This document shows positions 39,065 through 51,801 of a stretch of 64,000 nt of DNA, piece by piece. Every line of letters starts with the position of its first letter. Within the stretch, counting starts at the first letter, position 1. The stretch is from assembly GCF_009846525.1 (NCBI RefSeq), contig NZ_CP024621.1, positions 1-64,000 of the forward strand, given 5' to 3'. Origin of the DNA: Halomonas meridiana (GTDB lineage Bacteria > Pseudomonadota > Gammaproteobacteria > Pseudomonadales > Halomonadaceae). The notes beneath the pieces are model-generated. The model saw nothing but the letters and a program-made list of their open reading frames with translations. It was not told the origin of the DNA and did no database searches. Position numbers and translations under genes: made by a program.

Positions 39065-39520
39065 ATGGCAGAGCAAGGGCAGCGTCTCATCTTGGCCTTC
39101 GATTTCGGTACGCGCCGTATTGGGGTCGCCGTGGGTAACGAGTTGCTCCACAGTGCCCGTGAGTTGCCGCCGCTGACGGCGCGGGATGGTATACCCGATT
39201 GGCATTTGGTCACGCGTCTCATCGAAGAGTGGCAGCCAGACCTATTCGTCGTCGGCTTGCCGCTCAATATGGACGGCACCGAGTCATTGATGAGCACCCG
39301 CGCCCGCAAATTTGGCAATCGCTTGCACGGCCGTTATGGGAAGCCCTGTGAAATGGTCGATGAGCGGGGCTCGACGCGCGAGGCCAAGCAGATTGCGCGT
39401 GCGGCGGGCCACCGAGGCAACTACCGAGAAGAGAGCGTGGATGGCATCGCCGCTGTACTGATTTTGGAAGGTTGGTTTGCCCACCAGGAAGGCCTTCCCG
39501 GTGGGCGCAGCGCGTACTGA
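39065..39520 (+). CDS. ruvX: Holliday junction resolvase-like YqgF/RuvX (pre-16S rRNA nuclease)
   Basis: The 151-residue RNase H-fold protein has LAFDFGTRRIGVAVGNEL near the N-terminus with the catalytic Asp, and VVGLPLNMDGTES and VDERGSTREA with the other acidic residues. YqgF matures the 5' end of 16S rRNA in E. coli. The start at MAEQGQ (39065) is preceded by GGAGA. It ends 12 bases from the convergent pyrB, whereas in Pseudomonas pyrR and pyrB continue in the same direction. Confidence 0.93.
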   Translation: MAEQGQRLILAFDFGTRRIGVAVGNELLHSARELPPLTARDGIPDWHLVTRLIEEWQPDLFVVGLPLNMDGTESLMSTRARKFGNRLHGRYGKPCEMVDERGSTREAKQIARAAGHRGNYREESVDGIAAVLILEGWFAHQEGLPGGRSAY

Positions 39521-39532
39521 TCCAGCACAGTA

Positions 39533-40558
39533 TTAACGATCGAGCGTGCCGGTTTGAGTGGGCACGAACCAGCGGACAGGTCGGAGGTCTTTCTCGATCA
39601 GGTCATCCACCTTGAGCAGCGTGGCAAAAATCGCCATCCGCATGGGGATGCCATTATCGGTTTGGCGGAAAATCGCCAACCGCGGGTCGCCGTTCAAATC
39701 GACGTTCAAATCATTGGCGCCAGGGCGGCTATCGCGGGGCAGCGGGTGCATTACGATCGTGCTTTGACTGCAGCGCTGGTCAAGAAAATCGCGGTTGACC
39801 ATAAAGTCATCGGAAAGCCCCTGGAAGCTCTCGTTCATTTCATCCGTAAAGCGCTCTTTCTGAATGCGGGTGGTGTACACCACATCTAAATCGGCAAAGT
39901 CACTGGCCAATGAGTCGCGTTGCTCAATGCGATGCCCGCGAGAAGCCACTAGATCAATTAAGTAGGAAGGCATCTCCAACCCTGGTGGCGACACCAGCGT
40001 AATGCGCAGCGGGTCATAGAGTGACAGCAGCTTAATCAGCGAATGCACCGTACGCCCATATTTCAAATCACCGGTCAGCAGAATGTGCGCCCCGCTCAAG
40101 CGCTTACCCAGCCGCTGGAACTCCTTGTCGATGGTATAAAGATCCAGCAGGGCTTGGCTTGGGTGCTCGCCTGGGCCATCGCCACCGTTAATGACGGGGA
40201 CATGGGTGGCGGCGGCGAATTCGGCTACCGAACCTTGGTCTGGGTGACGCATCACGATCGCATCGCAGTAGCCGCTCATGACACGGCTGGTGTCGTAAAG
40301 CGACTCGCCCTTGGCCATGGAAGAGAAGGTAAAGCCTGTGGTGTCGCACACGCTTCCCCCCAGTCGGCAGAACGCGGCATTGAAGCTCACCCGTGTGCGA
40401 GTGCTCGCTTCAAAAAACAGGTTGCCCAGCACGGCCCCTTCCAACACCCGCGTCACCTGGCGGCGACTAGCAATCGGCTCCATGCGTGCCGCCACGCGTA
40501 ATAAGTGATCGACGCTATCGCGGTTTAATGAATCGACGGTTAATAGGTGCTGGCTCAT
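39533..40558 (-). CDS. pyrB: Aspartate carbamoyltransferase
   Basis: PyrB condenses carbamoyl phosphate and aspartate in pyrimidine synthesis. The 341-residue product has FFEASTRTRVSFNAAF with the carbamoyl-phosphate loop near residue 50, MRHPDQGS, GDLKYGRTVHSL near 165 and VMHPLPR near 270. The GDLKYGRTVHSL and QKERF blocks are closer to the E. coli catalytic chain than to the pseudomonad type, yet no regulatory pyrI is adjacent. It has about 30 residues more than E. coli PyrB, partly at the C-terminus. I prefer the second ATG (40558) because GAGG is then six bases upstream. Confidence 0.93.
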   Translation of the reverse strand: MSQHLLTVDSLNRDSVDHLLRVAARMEPIASRRQVTRVLEGAVLGNLFFEASTRTRVSFNAAFCRLGGSVCDTTGFTFSSMAKGESLYDTSRVMSGYCDAIVMRHPDQGSVAEFAAATHVPVINGGDGPGEHPSQALLDLYTIDKEFQRLGKRLSGAHILLTGDLKYGRTVHSLIKLLSLYDPLRITLVSPPGLEMPSYLIDLVASRGHRIEQRDSLASDFADLDVVYTTRIQKERFTDEMNESFQGLSDDFMVNRDFLDQRCSQSTIVMHPLPRDSRPGANDLNVDLNGDPRLAIFRQTDNGIPMRMAIFATLLKVDDLIEKDLRPVRWFVPTQTGTLDR

Positions 40559-41154
40559 CATGGACCTCATCATAAGTGGGCGTGGGTGAAGGTGGCCGCT
40601 GTATTAAGGCGCTAAGTGTAACCGCCAATCCAGACGTGCCGAAGCGGTTTCCGCTGTTCATCCGCTGTTCAATATAAGCGGGCAGATGTTCTGGCCGAGA
40701 CTTTTTTCGACTATTTGATAATTAGCCCTTGCCAACCCGGCTTCGAATCCGTAAAGTACGCATCCGCTGCCGGGGACGCCAAGCGTTACCAGCGGTGCAA
40801 GAGGTTAAAAACCTCTGGTTTGTCAGGAAGTTAGCGCCGTCTCGTTATTGATTGGATCGCTCGCTTCACTCGCTGAAAACAGCGGTTGACAAACACCACG
40901 GAATGCGTAGAATACGCCTTCCTCGCTGAGGCAACACGGTTCAGGTCATCGAGCCGGCACAGCGAAACAGCTCTTTAACAATTTGATCAGGTAATTCATG
41001 TGGGCGCTTGCCGATGAGGGTGAATCATCACCTATTATCAAGGCAAGCGACTCGTCAAACAGGCTTCGGCCTAATGAATGAATTCGTTTGACCCTTGAGC
41101 CAAGTTTGGTTCGCTTCTGTGGCCTCGGTCACAGGTAAGAACCGCATTGATCTT
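40559..41154 (+). promoter_or_regulatory. rRNA operon promoter and leader region
   Basis: This 596-base gap holds two promoters. The first is TTGCCA (40729-40734), 17 bases, TAAAGT (40752-40757), behind an AT-rich UP-element-like stretch at about 40700-40725. The second is TTGACA (40886-40891), 16 bases, TAGAAT (40908-40913). A boxA-like antitermination signal GCTCTTTAACA lies at 40970-40980. The 5' arm of the 16S processing stem (40984-41013) follows. The P1-P2 arrangement is normal for rrn operons. Confidence 0.8.
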
Positions 41155-42687
<1,533 letters not shown>

Positions 42688-42980
42688 AACGATGTCTTCC
42701 CCTCGCGGTAAGCGCTCACAATGAATTACCTGATCAGAATGCTGTTGTTACGCAGTGATAAGCGCTGTTTTCACGTTAAAAAAAGAAAAGGTCTTTCTTT
42801 TCCTTTTAAAGTGAAAAAAGCATCCGCTTATCACTGCGCATAGCAGTCGCTCTTTAACAATGTATATCATGCTGACATGAACGTTTGTTGAAACGTTCAT
42901 ACGTAATTGTTAAGTGATACGTCTCAAGCGTATCCGGCAATCGTTATCATTGCGAGATACCAGACCCCTTCGGGTTATAG
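42688..42980 (+). other. 16S-23S internal transcribed spacer without tRNA genes
   Basis: The 293-base spacer has no tRNA-Ile or tRNA-Ala. It holds the 3' arm of the 16S processing stem (42706-42736), a long hairpin at 42751-42838, a second boxA-like GCTCTTTAACAA (42849-42860), a small hairpin ATGAACGTTT/AAACGTTCAT at 42876-42899 and the 5' arm of the 23S processing stem (from about 42928). Confidence 0.85.
42751..42838 (+). repeat. Long inverted repeat (hairpin) in the rRNA spacer
   Basis: CGCAGTGATAAGCG (42751-42764) pairs with CGCTTATCACTGCG (42825-42838). Inside it TTTTCAC pairs with GTGAAAA (42768-42774, 42811-42817), and GAAAAG pairs with CTTTTC (42785-42790, 42797-42802). The hairpin occupies the place where tRNA genes lie in many gammaproteobacterial rrn operons. 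Confidence 0.8.
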
Positions 42981-45871
<2,891 letters not shown>

Positions 45872-46011
45872 ATAACACCCAAGGGGTCTGGTCGCGATGA
45901 TAACGATCGAGTGGATCGCCACTCAGAAAACCGGATACGCATCCGCCAGCCAAGGCGCTGACGGACAAGAGACGATCACACAACATTCAGCATGATATGC
46001 ATTACCTGTTA
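45872..46011 (+). other. 23S-5S spacer
   Basis: A 140-base spacer with no tRNA. Its first 70 bases (to about 45940) are complementary to 42928-42986 and form the RNase III stem that encloses 23S rRNA. Confidence 0.75.
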
Positions 46012-46131
46012 CGCCTGACGACTATAGCACGCGTGAACCACCTGATCCCTTGCCGAACTCAGAAGTGAAACCGCTTAGCGCCGATGGTAGTGTGGGGTCT
46101 CCCCATGCGAGAGTAGGTCATCGTCAGGCAC
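46012..46131 (+). rRNA. rrf: 5S ribosomal RNA
   Basis: About 120 bases, with GCCTGACGA at the 5' end pairing with TCGTCAGGC at the 3' end and the conserved CCGAACTCAGAAGTGAAAC. The exact ends are uncertain by a base or two. Confidence 0.95.
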
Positions 46132-46144
46132 TTATACCGCAAAG

Positions 46145-46170
46145 AACCCAGCCAAACGGCTGGGTTTTTT
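46145..46170 (+). terminator. rRNA operon terminator
   Basis: AACCCAGCC and GGCTGGGTT form a 9-bp stem with an AAAC loop, followed by a T-run, 14 bases after 5S rRNA. Confidence 0.92.
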
Positions 46171-46241
46171 GTTTGCCCGTCGATCCCGTCGTTTTATGTC
46201 AGCATTTTTATGTCAGAATGTGCACTCCAAGGAGGAGCGCT

Positions 46242-47576
46242 ATGACACAAATGCAATGGGATCAGTTACTTTCCCCACGACGCCTTCACGATAAACGAAC
46301 GGACAGCACCCGGGAAATTGGGCGTAGTCCCTTTCATAAAGATCATGATCGCATTGTCTTTTCCGGCTCTTTCCGACGCTTGGGGCGTAAAACCCAAGTG
46401 CACCCTCTGACGGAAAACGACCACATTCACACCCGCTTGACCCACTCTCTCGAAGTTGGCTGCGTCGGCCGTTCGCTTGGGATGATTGTGGGCGAGCTGC
46501 TGCGGGACCGTCTCCCTGACTGGATCACCCCCGCAGATTTGGGCGTGATCGTGCAAACCGCATGCCTTGGCCACGATATCGGTAATCCGCCCTTTGGCCA
46601 CGCCGGTGAGTACGCGATACGCGATTGGTTTCGCCGTGCCCAGGGAAGTGGCCTGCTGGATGGCTTGTCCGATGCCGAGCGAGACGATCTGTTGACCTAT
46701 GAAGGCAACGCGCAGGGCTTCCGCGTCATCACCCAGATCGAGTACAACCAGTTCAACGGTGGCATGCGCCTATCGGCGGCAACTTTAGGCACGCTGCTGA
46801 AATATCCATGGACGGTCCGCTATAGCGGGCGGGCGGGTAAGTTTGGCTGCTACCAGTCAGAGCAGGCGCTATTGAAAGAGGTAGCGGATGCGGTGGGATT
46901 ACTTCCCCAAGGAGAGCAGCGCTGGTGTCGCCACCCGCTGGCCTGGCTGGTCGAAGCAGCCGATGATATTTGCTACGCCTTGCTAGACCTGGAAGACGGT
47001 CTGGAGATGGGCATTCTGCGCTACGAGGAAGTGGTCGAGATTCTGCGTCAAATCGCTGGTGAGTTTCCGCCCGAATATGCCGAGATGCAGCGTAAAAATG
47101 TCTCGCAACGCCGCCGGATCGCCCTACTCAGAGGCGCCGCCATGGAGCGTGCCGTCAACGATGTGGGGGCTGTCTTTGTACAGCATGAGCAGGCGCTGCT
47201 CAGCGGTACTCTCAGCGAGGATTTGTTGGAGCTGTGTCACCCGGATTTAGGCTGGGGAGTGCAGTCCGCCAAACAACTCGCCCGAGAGCGCATTTTTCAG
47301 AATGAGCGCAAGGCGAAGCTGGAGATTGGTGCCTACACCACGCTGGGTATCCTGTTAGAAGCCTTCATCGGTGCCGCTCATGAGCTGCACCACACCGGGC
47401 AAAGCTCTTTTAAGCACCAGCGGGTACTGGCGTTAATTGGCGAGAACACCCCGCTACCCTCTTGGACCCTCTATGACAGCTACCGGCGCATGCTGGACTT
47501 CATTGGCGGGATGACCGACCACTACGCGGTCGATCTTGCCCAAGAGATGGGGGGCGGCTACGCGGCGACTGAATGA
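46242..47576 (+). CDS. dgt: Deoxyguanosinetriphosphate triphosphohydrolase-like protein
   Basis: Dgt-type enzymes hydrolyse dNTPs to deoxynucleoside and triphosphate. The 444-residue HD-domain protein has FRRLGRKTQVHPL, HTRLTHSLEV (metal His) near residue 67, LGHDIGNPPFGHAGE (metal His-Asp) near 115, and DDICYALLDLEDG near 240. ATG at 46242 follows AAGGAGGAG. The frame stays open back into 5S rRNA, which is chance. It is close to the Pseudomonas-type (type 2) Dgt-like proteins. Confidence 0.93.
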   Translation: MTQMQWDQLLSPRRLHDKRTDSTREIGRSPFHKDHDRIVFSGSFRRLGRKTQVHPLTENDHIHTRLTHSLEVGCVGRSLGMIVGELLRDRLPDWITPADLGVIVQTACLGHDIGNPPFGHAGEYAIRDWFRRAQGSGLLDGLSDAERDDLLTYEGNAQGFRVITQIEYNQFNGGMRLSAATLGTLLKYPWTVRYSGRAGKFGCYQSEQALLKEVADAVGLLPQGEQRWCRHPLAWLVEAADDICYALLDLEDGLEMGILRYEEVVEILRQIAGEFPPEYAEMQRKNVSQRRRIALLRGAAMERAVNDVGAVFVQHEQALLSGTLSEDLLELCHPDLGWGVQSAKQLARERIFQNERKAKLEIGAYTTLGILLEAFIGAAHELHHTGQSSFKHQRVLALIGENTPLPSWTLYDSYRRMLDFIGGMTDHYAVDLAQEMGGGYAATE

Positions 47577-47580
47577 GGCA

Positions 47581-48489
47581 TTAGACAGACGGTTGGCGGA
47601 GGTGCTTGAGCTCCATCAACCGTGCCCGCTCTAGCAAAACATGAATGACCTTGTCATGAATGGCATCGCTTAGCTGTCCTGGCGTGATGTCGGTCAGCTG
47701 CTTGGCCAGCTGTTCGCCGCTGACCACGAGAATATCCGGCGAGGCTTCGCTGGTGTCGATTTCCCAGCCGGGCAAAACCAGGACCCCTTTCACCGGTACC
47801 GGTACACCGCAGCGGCGCTCTAACCACTGGCTCAGCCAGCTGACACCCTGGCGCGTTTTGTGCAGCGGCCGCCGCTCCTGCCAGTGCGGGAAGCGCAGCC
47901 GCTCACGCTCTACCGCCACGCAGTTCAACTCTTTGCCATTGCTACCAATGGCCAGTGCCCTGGCGCGGGTTTCCACGACGAATACGCCGTGAGGGGTGAC
48001 CACCACATGGTCAATGGTGAAGCTATCCGTAGGGACGTCATGAAACACGTAATAGGGGTGCGCTTCAGGGCGAACCAGACGTTCCAGCTCTTGGCCTACG
48101 GCAAGTTCGCAGGCAAGCCCCAGCTTCAAGCGGCGGATGCGCTGATAGTCACGCACCAACAGCAGCGAAAACGCCAACACCAAGAGTGTGCTCAGCAGGC
48201 CATACAGCGCCCACTCGACCCAGTCCTGTTTATCGACGAAGAGCATTCGTCCCATGCCGTAGACCAGCGGCGCAAGGCTGACCAGAGGCCCTAAAGTGCC
48301 GTTAAGAAACAGGCTTGAAAACGCTTGATCGAGCCGATGGCGAAGCGCCTGCCCCGGCTCGCGGAGCGGCGCATCGAAGGGGGAATGAACGCGGGCATCG
48401 TGAAGACTACGCAAGGCTAATACGATGCCGCCCATCGCTGCCATGGGAAACAAAAAGATGAGCGGTAGCAGGTATTCCAACCAAACCAT
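47581..48489 (-). CDS. NERD-domain membrane protein
   Basis: The 302-residue protein has an N-terminal transmembrane helix (about 5-25), two more hydrophobic stretches (about 65-80 and 95-115) and a cytoplasmic NERD domain (about 125-240). The domain shows HDVPTDSFTIDHVVVTPHGVFVVETRA, the family core with the Asp and the E-x-R motif of restriction-endonuclease-like folds. NERD proteins are suspected nucleases or DNA-linked regulators; none is well understood. I prefer the start at 48489 (AAGG eight bases upstream). It is probably co-transcribed after yciH and the HAD gene. Confidence 0.82.
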   Translation of the reverse strand: MVWLEYLLPLIFLFPMAAMGGIVLALRSLHDARVHSPFDAPLREPGQALRHRLDQAFSSLFLNGTLGPLVSLAPLVYGMGRMLFVDKQDWVEWALYGLLSTLLVLAFSLLLVRDYQRIRRLKLGLACELAVGQELERLVRPEAHPYYVFHDVPTDSFTIDHVVVTPHGVFVVETRARALAIGSNGKELNCVAVERERLRFPHWQERRPLHKTRQGVSWLSQWLERRCGVPVPVKGVLVLPGWEIDTSEASPDILVVSGEQLAKQLTDITPGQLSDAIHDKVIHVLLERARLMELKHLRQPSV

Positions 48490-48538
48490 TATCGTGCCTT
48501 GCCCTTTCGCCATGAGCCGGGGATGTGCGTTGTCCGCT

Positions 48539-48913
48539 TCAACCGCCCGCCAATTTCACCTGATAACCCATTGAGGTTAAGGCATCGCGCAGTGTTTCGC
48601 GATGGTCGCCCTGGATTTCTATCACACCCTCTTTAACGGCGCCGCCGGTGCCGCAGCGCTGTTTGAGTGTTTTGGCCAGTGCCTTGAGCTCCCCTTGGGG
48701 GAGCGGCACGCCGCTGATGGTCGTGACTCCCTTGCCTTTACGACCGCTGGTCTCACGGCGGATACGAACGATCCCATCCAATTCGGCAAGCCGCGCTTGC
48801 TCGCTGGTGGCCTCACAGCGGCAGTCGTCGATGGGGGCTCTGCAGTCAGGGCACGTTTTGCCATGCTCGGTGGAGTAAACGAGGCCACTTAGCTGATCAC
48901 GTAATGAAGCCAT
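48539..48913 (-). CDS. yciH: YciH, SUI1/eIF1-family translation factor
   Basis: The 124-residue protein has a Zn-ribbon-like CPDCRAPIDDCRC near residues 21-33 and a C-terminal SUI1 domain with RIRRETSGRKGKGVTTISG and GTGGAVKEGVIEIQGDH. YciH is the bacterial counterpart of eIF1 and affects start-site fidelity in vitro. It is one base after the HAD phosphatase gene on the same strand. Confidence 0.93.
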   Translation of the reverse strand: MASLRDQLSGLVYSTEHGKTCPDCRAPIDDCRCEATSEQARLAELDGIVRIRRETSGRKGKGVTTISGVPLPQGELKALAKTLKQRCGTGGAVKEGVIEIQGDHRETLRDALTSMGYQVKLAGG

Positions 48914-48914
48914 A

Positions 48915-49613
48915 CTATTTCTCTGTTGAGTGATGAGGCATTGCGGCCTGCCATCGCTCGTGGGTCAGTTGCTCGACAACGGCAGGCAGCTGATACATGT
49001 TACTCATCATGATAGCGCCTTCCGGCGTTGCTTCGGCATCGGGAAAGCGATTCAGATGGATCACGGTCATGCCTGCTTGCAGCGCCGCGTGAACACCGAC
49101 CAGCGCATCGTCGATGGCAATGCAGTCCTTCGCCGCAAACCCCATGATACTGGCTGCGTGCAGATGTAAACAGGGCTCCGGCTTCCAGCAGTTAGCGGTA
49201 TAGCCACTAAACAGCCGATGACCGAAATAGTCGCTGAGACCGGTCGCCTTTAGAGCGGTACGAATCTTGGTTTCAGGCCCATTGGAGACCACGGCGCTGG
49301 GGTAGTGGGCCAGTGCATCGAGCGACTCGCGCGCGCCGGGAATGGTGGTGAGCTCATTGGCGAGGCGCTCCGCCAGTTTGGCGCGCATGGCTTGTTCCAT
49401 GCGGTTCAAGCGCTCGGCATCAACCTCGCCATAGCGGGTTTGCAGTTCTGCCACGATACGTCGGAAGCGGGCCCCCCGAAACTCGCCAAGATAATCGGAA
49501 GAAGCAAAGGGGAGACCGACCGTATTGAGGCCGCGAGCCATCTCTTCGGCCAGTAGGGGTTCGCTATCGACGAGGGTGCCATCACAATCAAACAGCAGAA
49601 GTGGGAGCGGCAT
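48915..49613 (-). CDS. HAD-family phosphatase (YieH-like)
   Basis: The 232-residue HAD subclass IA protein has the catalytic LLFDCDGTLVDSE near residue 6, VVSNGPETKIRTAL with the second motif near 107, GYTANCWKPEPCLHLHAA with the Lys and IAIDDALVGV with the metal acidic pair. The VVSNGP, SGY and WKPEP blocks resemble E. coli YieH, a 6-phosphogluconate phosphatase; substrate here is unproven. The gene starts the HAD-yciH-NERD run. Confidence 0.85.
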   Translation of the reverse strand: MPLPLLLFDCDGTLVDSEPLLAEEMARGLNTVGLPFASSDYLGEFRGARFRRIVAELQTRYGEVDAERLNRMEQAMRAKLAERLANELTTIPGARESLDALAHYPSAVVSNGPETKIRTALKATGLSDYFGHRLFSGYTANCWKPEPCLHLHAASIMGFAAKDCIAIDDALVGVHAALQAGMTVIHLNRFPDAEATPEGAIMMSNMYQLPAVVEQLTHERWQAAMPHHSTEK

Positions 49614-49701
49614 GGGAGTTCCTTGCAGCGTGACAAGCGCTACTCGCGTTAATTTAAGCCGACTAGACGACTATTGAACGAGATTTTTCTGGCTTTGTGA
49701 A

Positions 49702-49726
49702 CACTGTTTTATAATTTTTTACAGTG
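49702..49726. repeat. AT-rich inverted repeat upstream of the HAD-yciH-NERD run
   Basis: CACTGT (49702-49707) and ACAGTG (49721-49726) are perfect inverted copies separated by 13 A/T bases. The spacing of about two helical turns fits a dimeric regulator site. It lies 89 bases upstream of the HAD gene and 137 bases upstream of the acidic-protein gene. No known regulator consensus is recognised. Confidence 0.4.
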
Positions 49727-49862
49727 AAGCTGCGCGACCATACCGCTGAGCGCTCGCTACCCTCGGTTAACTGCCCGGTTTTCAAGGCAATCTATGTGAA
49801 TCATCGAGAGACCGGCTATAGTAGGTAGGCAACGCCGCGATAACCATAAAATGGAGATGTAT

Positions 49863-50198
49863 ATGCGATTCACCCCTTGGTTCCTCTCATTGGTCGTGGG
49901 TACCGCGCTGATGGCTTCTGCAGGTAGCGTGTTGGCAGAGCCTGAAGCCGATGCCGATAGCGAGCAGCACCAAGCGCTGGATGATGCGGCGCTGGAGGAG
50001 AAGTACGGCATCAAGGCCGGGGCCGTTCAGCGTGACGAGTCGACCACCGATATGGCCGCGGCTGACGAGACGGAAGAAAACACCGACAACGGTGGTGACG
50101 ATAGCGACAACACCGAAGGCGGCACCGGTGGTACCGGTAGCGCCGAAGATGCCATTGAAAACGGCGAGGACGAGCAGAGTAACGACGATAACGAGTGA
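49863..50198 (+). CDS. Exported, highly acidic low-complexity protein
   Basis: The 111-residue product has a signal peptide (about 1-25, cleavage after VLA) and a mature part of about 86 residues that is dominated by Asp, Glu, Gly, Asn and Thr, with almost no hydrophobic core. The DDAALEEKYGIKAG stretch near residues 42-55 is the only ordered-looking part. I do not recognise the family. Calcium or cation binding or a halophilic periplasmic role is possible but unsupported. GGAG six bases before the ATG favours the start at 49863 over 49851. A TATAGT -10-like sequence lies at 49817. Confidence 0.7.
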   Translation: MRFTPWFLSLVVGTALMASAGSVLAEPEADADSEQHQALDDAALEEKYGIKAGAVQRDESTTDMAAADETEENTDNGGDDSDNTEGGTGGTGSAEDAIENGEDEQSNDDNE

Positions 50199-50206
50199 GT
50201 GTGCCG

Positions 50207-50551
50207 TTAGCGGGAGAGGCGTCGTGAGTTGGCGCTACTACGTTGATGATAAGGTTTCATCGCTTTCTGGCTGGTAATCCACCAGGGGGCGTATTGACCG
50301 CTCATCGCGCTGAAAAATGCTTTTTGCATCACGAGGCCAGCTTCCATGCTGGCCTCGATCTTTTCGGTCACCATGCGCTGGTTTTCACGCATCATGGCGG
50401 GGCTAAAAAAGGGCTGGGTTTGCCATAGCTGTTGGCGCATGGCGATCGTGGACAGCGACGAACTCCATAGTTCCATCCCCATCATGCCGACTTTCCACAA
50501 ATCGAACATAGCGGTGGGCGGGGTAAACAGGGGTATTGGGGAGTGCTTCAT
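50207..50551 (-). CDS. Phasin-like small protein
   Basis: The 114-residue protein is mostly helical and Met-rich, with MMRENQRMVTEKIEASMEAG followed by PWW and a basic C-terminus ANSRRL. Amphipathic helices of this sort resemble phasins, which coat polyhydroxyalkanoate granules and are common in Halomonas, but I see no phasin signature I can be sure of. The ribosome-binding site is weak. It faces the acidic-protein gene across eight bases. Confidence 0.6.
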   Translation of the reverse strand: MKHSPIPLFTPPTAMFDLWKVGMMGMELWSSSLSTIAMRQQLWQTQPFFSPAMMRENQRMVTEKIEASMEAGLVMQKAFFSAMSGQYAPWWITSQKAMKPYHQRSSANSRRLSR

Positions 50552-50622
50552 AGTGAGAGCTGCCTGGTGAAGAAATGTGGGGTAGCGCTCTCTAGTAATA
50601 GCCTATTTGTGCTGCATTGCAA

Positions 50623-50649
50623 CAAAAAAGGCGGCCCGAAGGCCGCCTT
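50623..50649 (-). terminator. Terminator of fba
   Basis: On the minus strand AAGGCGGCC and GGCCGCCTT form a stem with a TTCG tetraloop, followed by a run of T. It lies 23 bases after the fba stop codon. Confidence 0.88.
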
Positions 50650-50672
50650 AGCGTTGCTAATTGCTTAGCTGC

Positions 50673-51737
50673 TTACTTAATTTTAGGAGCCAACTCGCCG
50701 CGCTCGTAGCGCTGGAACATCGCTTCCAGGCTGATCGGCTTGATTTTGCTTGCGTTGCCAGCAGTGCCAAAGGCTTCGTAACGGGCGATACACAGATCGC
50801 GCATAGCGGTGACGGTCTCTTTCAGGAATTTGCGCGGATCAAACTCCGACGGATTCTCCGCCATGAAGCGGCGCACGGCACCGGTGGACGCTAGGCGCAG
50901 ATCGGTGTCGATGTTCACCTTGCGCACGCCGTGCTTGATGCCTTCGACGATTTCCTCAACCGGCACGCCGTAGGTTTCCGGAATTTGACCGCCGTAGCGG
51001 TTGATGACTTCCAGCCACTCCTGCGGCACGGAAGAGGAGCCGTGCATGACCAAGTGGGTGTCCGGGATGCGCGCGTGGATCTCTTTGATACGCTGAATAG
51101 AGAGCGTGTCGCCGGTCGGCGGCTTGGTGAACTTGTATGCGCCGTGGCTGGTGCCGATGGCAATCGCCAGCGCGTCGACCTGAGTCGCTTTGACGAACGC
51201 GGCGGCTTCTTCGGGATCGGTCAACAGCTGTTCCATGTCCAGCTTGCCTTCGGCACCAATGCCGTCCTCTTCACCGGCCATGCCGGTTTCCAGGCTACCT
51301 AGGCAGCCCAGCTCGCCTTCAACCGATACGCCACAGGCGTGGGCCATTTCTACTGCGCGACGAGTGACGTCAACGTTGTAGTCGTAATCCATCGGCGTCT
51401 TGCCATCTTCACCCAGCGAGCCGTCCATCATGACGGAGGAGAAACCGAGCTGGATAGAGCGCTGGCACACGGCGGGGCTGGTGCCGTGATCCTGGTGCAT
51501 CACTACCGGAATATGCGGAAACTCTTCTACCGCTGCCAAAATCAGGTGGCGCAGGAAAGGGGCGCCTGCGTATTTGCGCGCGCCAGCGGAGGCCTGCACG
51601 ATCACCGGAGAGTCGGTGGCATCGGCGGCTTCCATGATGGCCCGCATCTGCTCGAGGTTGTTGACGTTGAACGCGGGGATGCCGTAGCCGTATTCGGCGG
51701 CGTGGTCGAGCATCTGGCGCATGCTAATTAAAGCCAT
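50673..51737 (-). CDS. fba: Fructose-bisphosphate aldolase class II
   Basis: Fba cleaves fructose 1,6-bisphosphate to triose phosphates with a zinc ion. The 354-residue product has [19 protein letters not shown] near residue 20, the Zn-binding MHQDHGTS near 80, and [12 protein letters not shown]. It belongs to the Calvin-cycle-type class II subgroup. It is the last gene of the epd-pgk-fba run, with a terminator after it. Confidence 0.96.
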   Translation of the reverse strand: MALISMRQMLDHAAEYGYGIPAFNVNNLEQMRAIMEAADATDSPVIVQASAGARKYAGAPFLRHLILAAVEEFPHIPVVMHQDHGTSPAVCQRSIQLGFSSVMMDGSLGEDGKTPMDYDYNVDVTRRAVEMAHACGVSVEGELGCLGSLETGMAGEEDGIGAEGKLDMEQLLTDPEEAAAFVKATQVDALAIAIGTSHGAYKFTKPPTGDTLSIQRIKEIHARIPDTHLVMHGSSSVPQEWLEVINRYGGQIPETYGVPVEEIVEGIKHGVRKVNIDTDLRLASTGAVRRFMAENPSEFDPRKFLKETVTAMRDLCIARYEAFGTAGNASKIKPISLEAMFQRYERGELAPKIK

Positions 51738-51801
51738 GGGGTCACCTTGTAGGTTGTCAGTGTGAACGGGTGCAGTGAGCGTGCAGTGTCAGCGTGATGG
51801 T

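Noticed and set aside
42688..42980. tRNA-Ile or tRNA-Ala in the rRNA spacer
   Set aside because: I looked for the T-loop GGTTCGANTC and acceptor-stem patterns and found none; the spacer is filled by hairpins and processing arms.
46050..46241. Upstream extension of dgt into 5S rRNA
   Set aside because: The frame is open by chance; the ATG at 46242 has an excellent ribosome-binding site and lies after the rRNA terminator.
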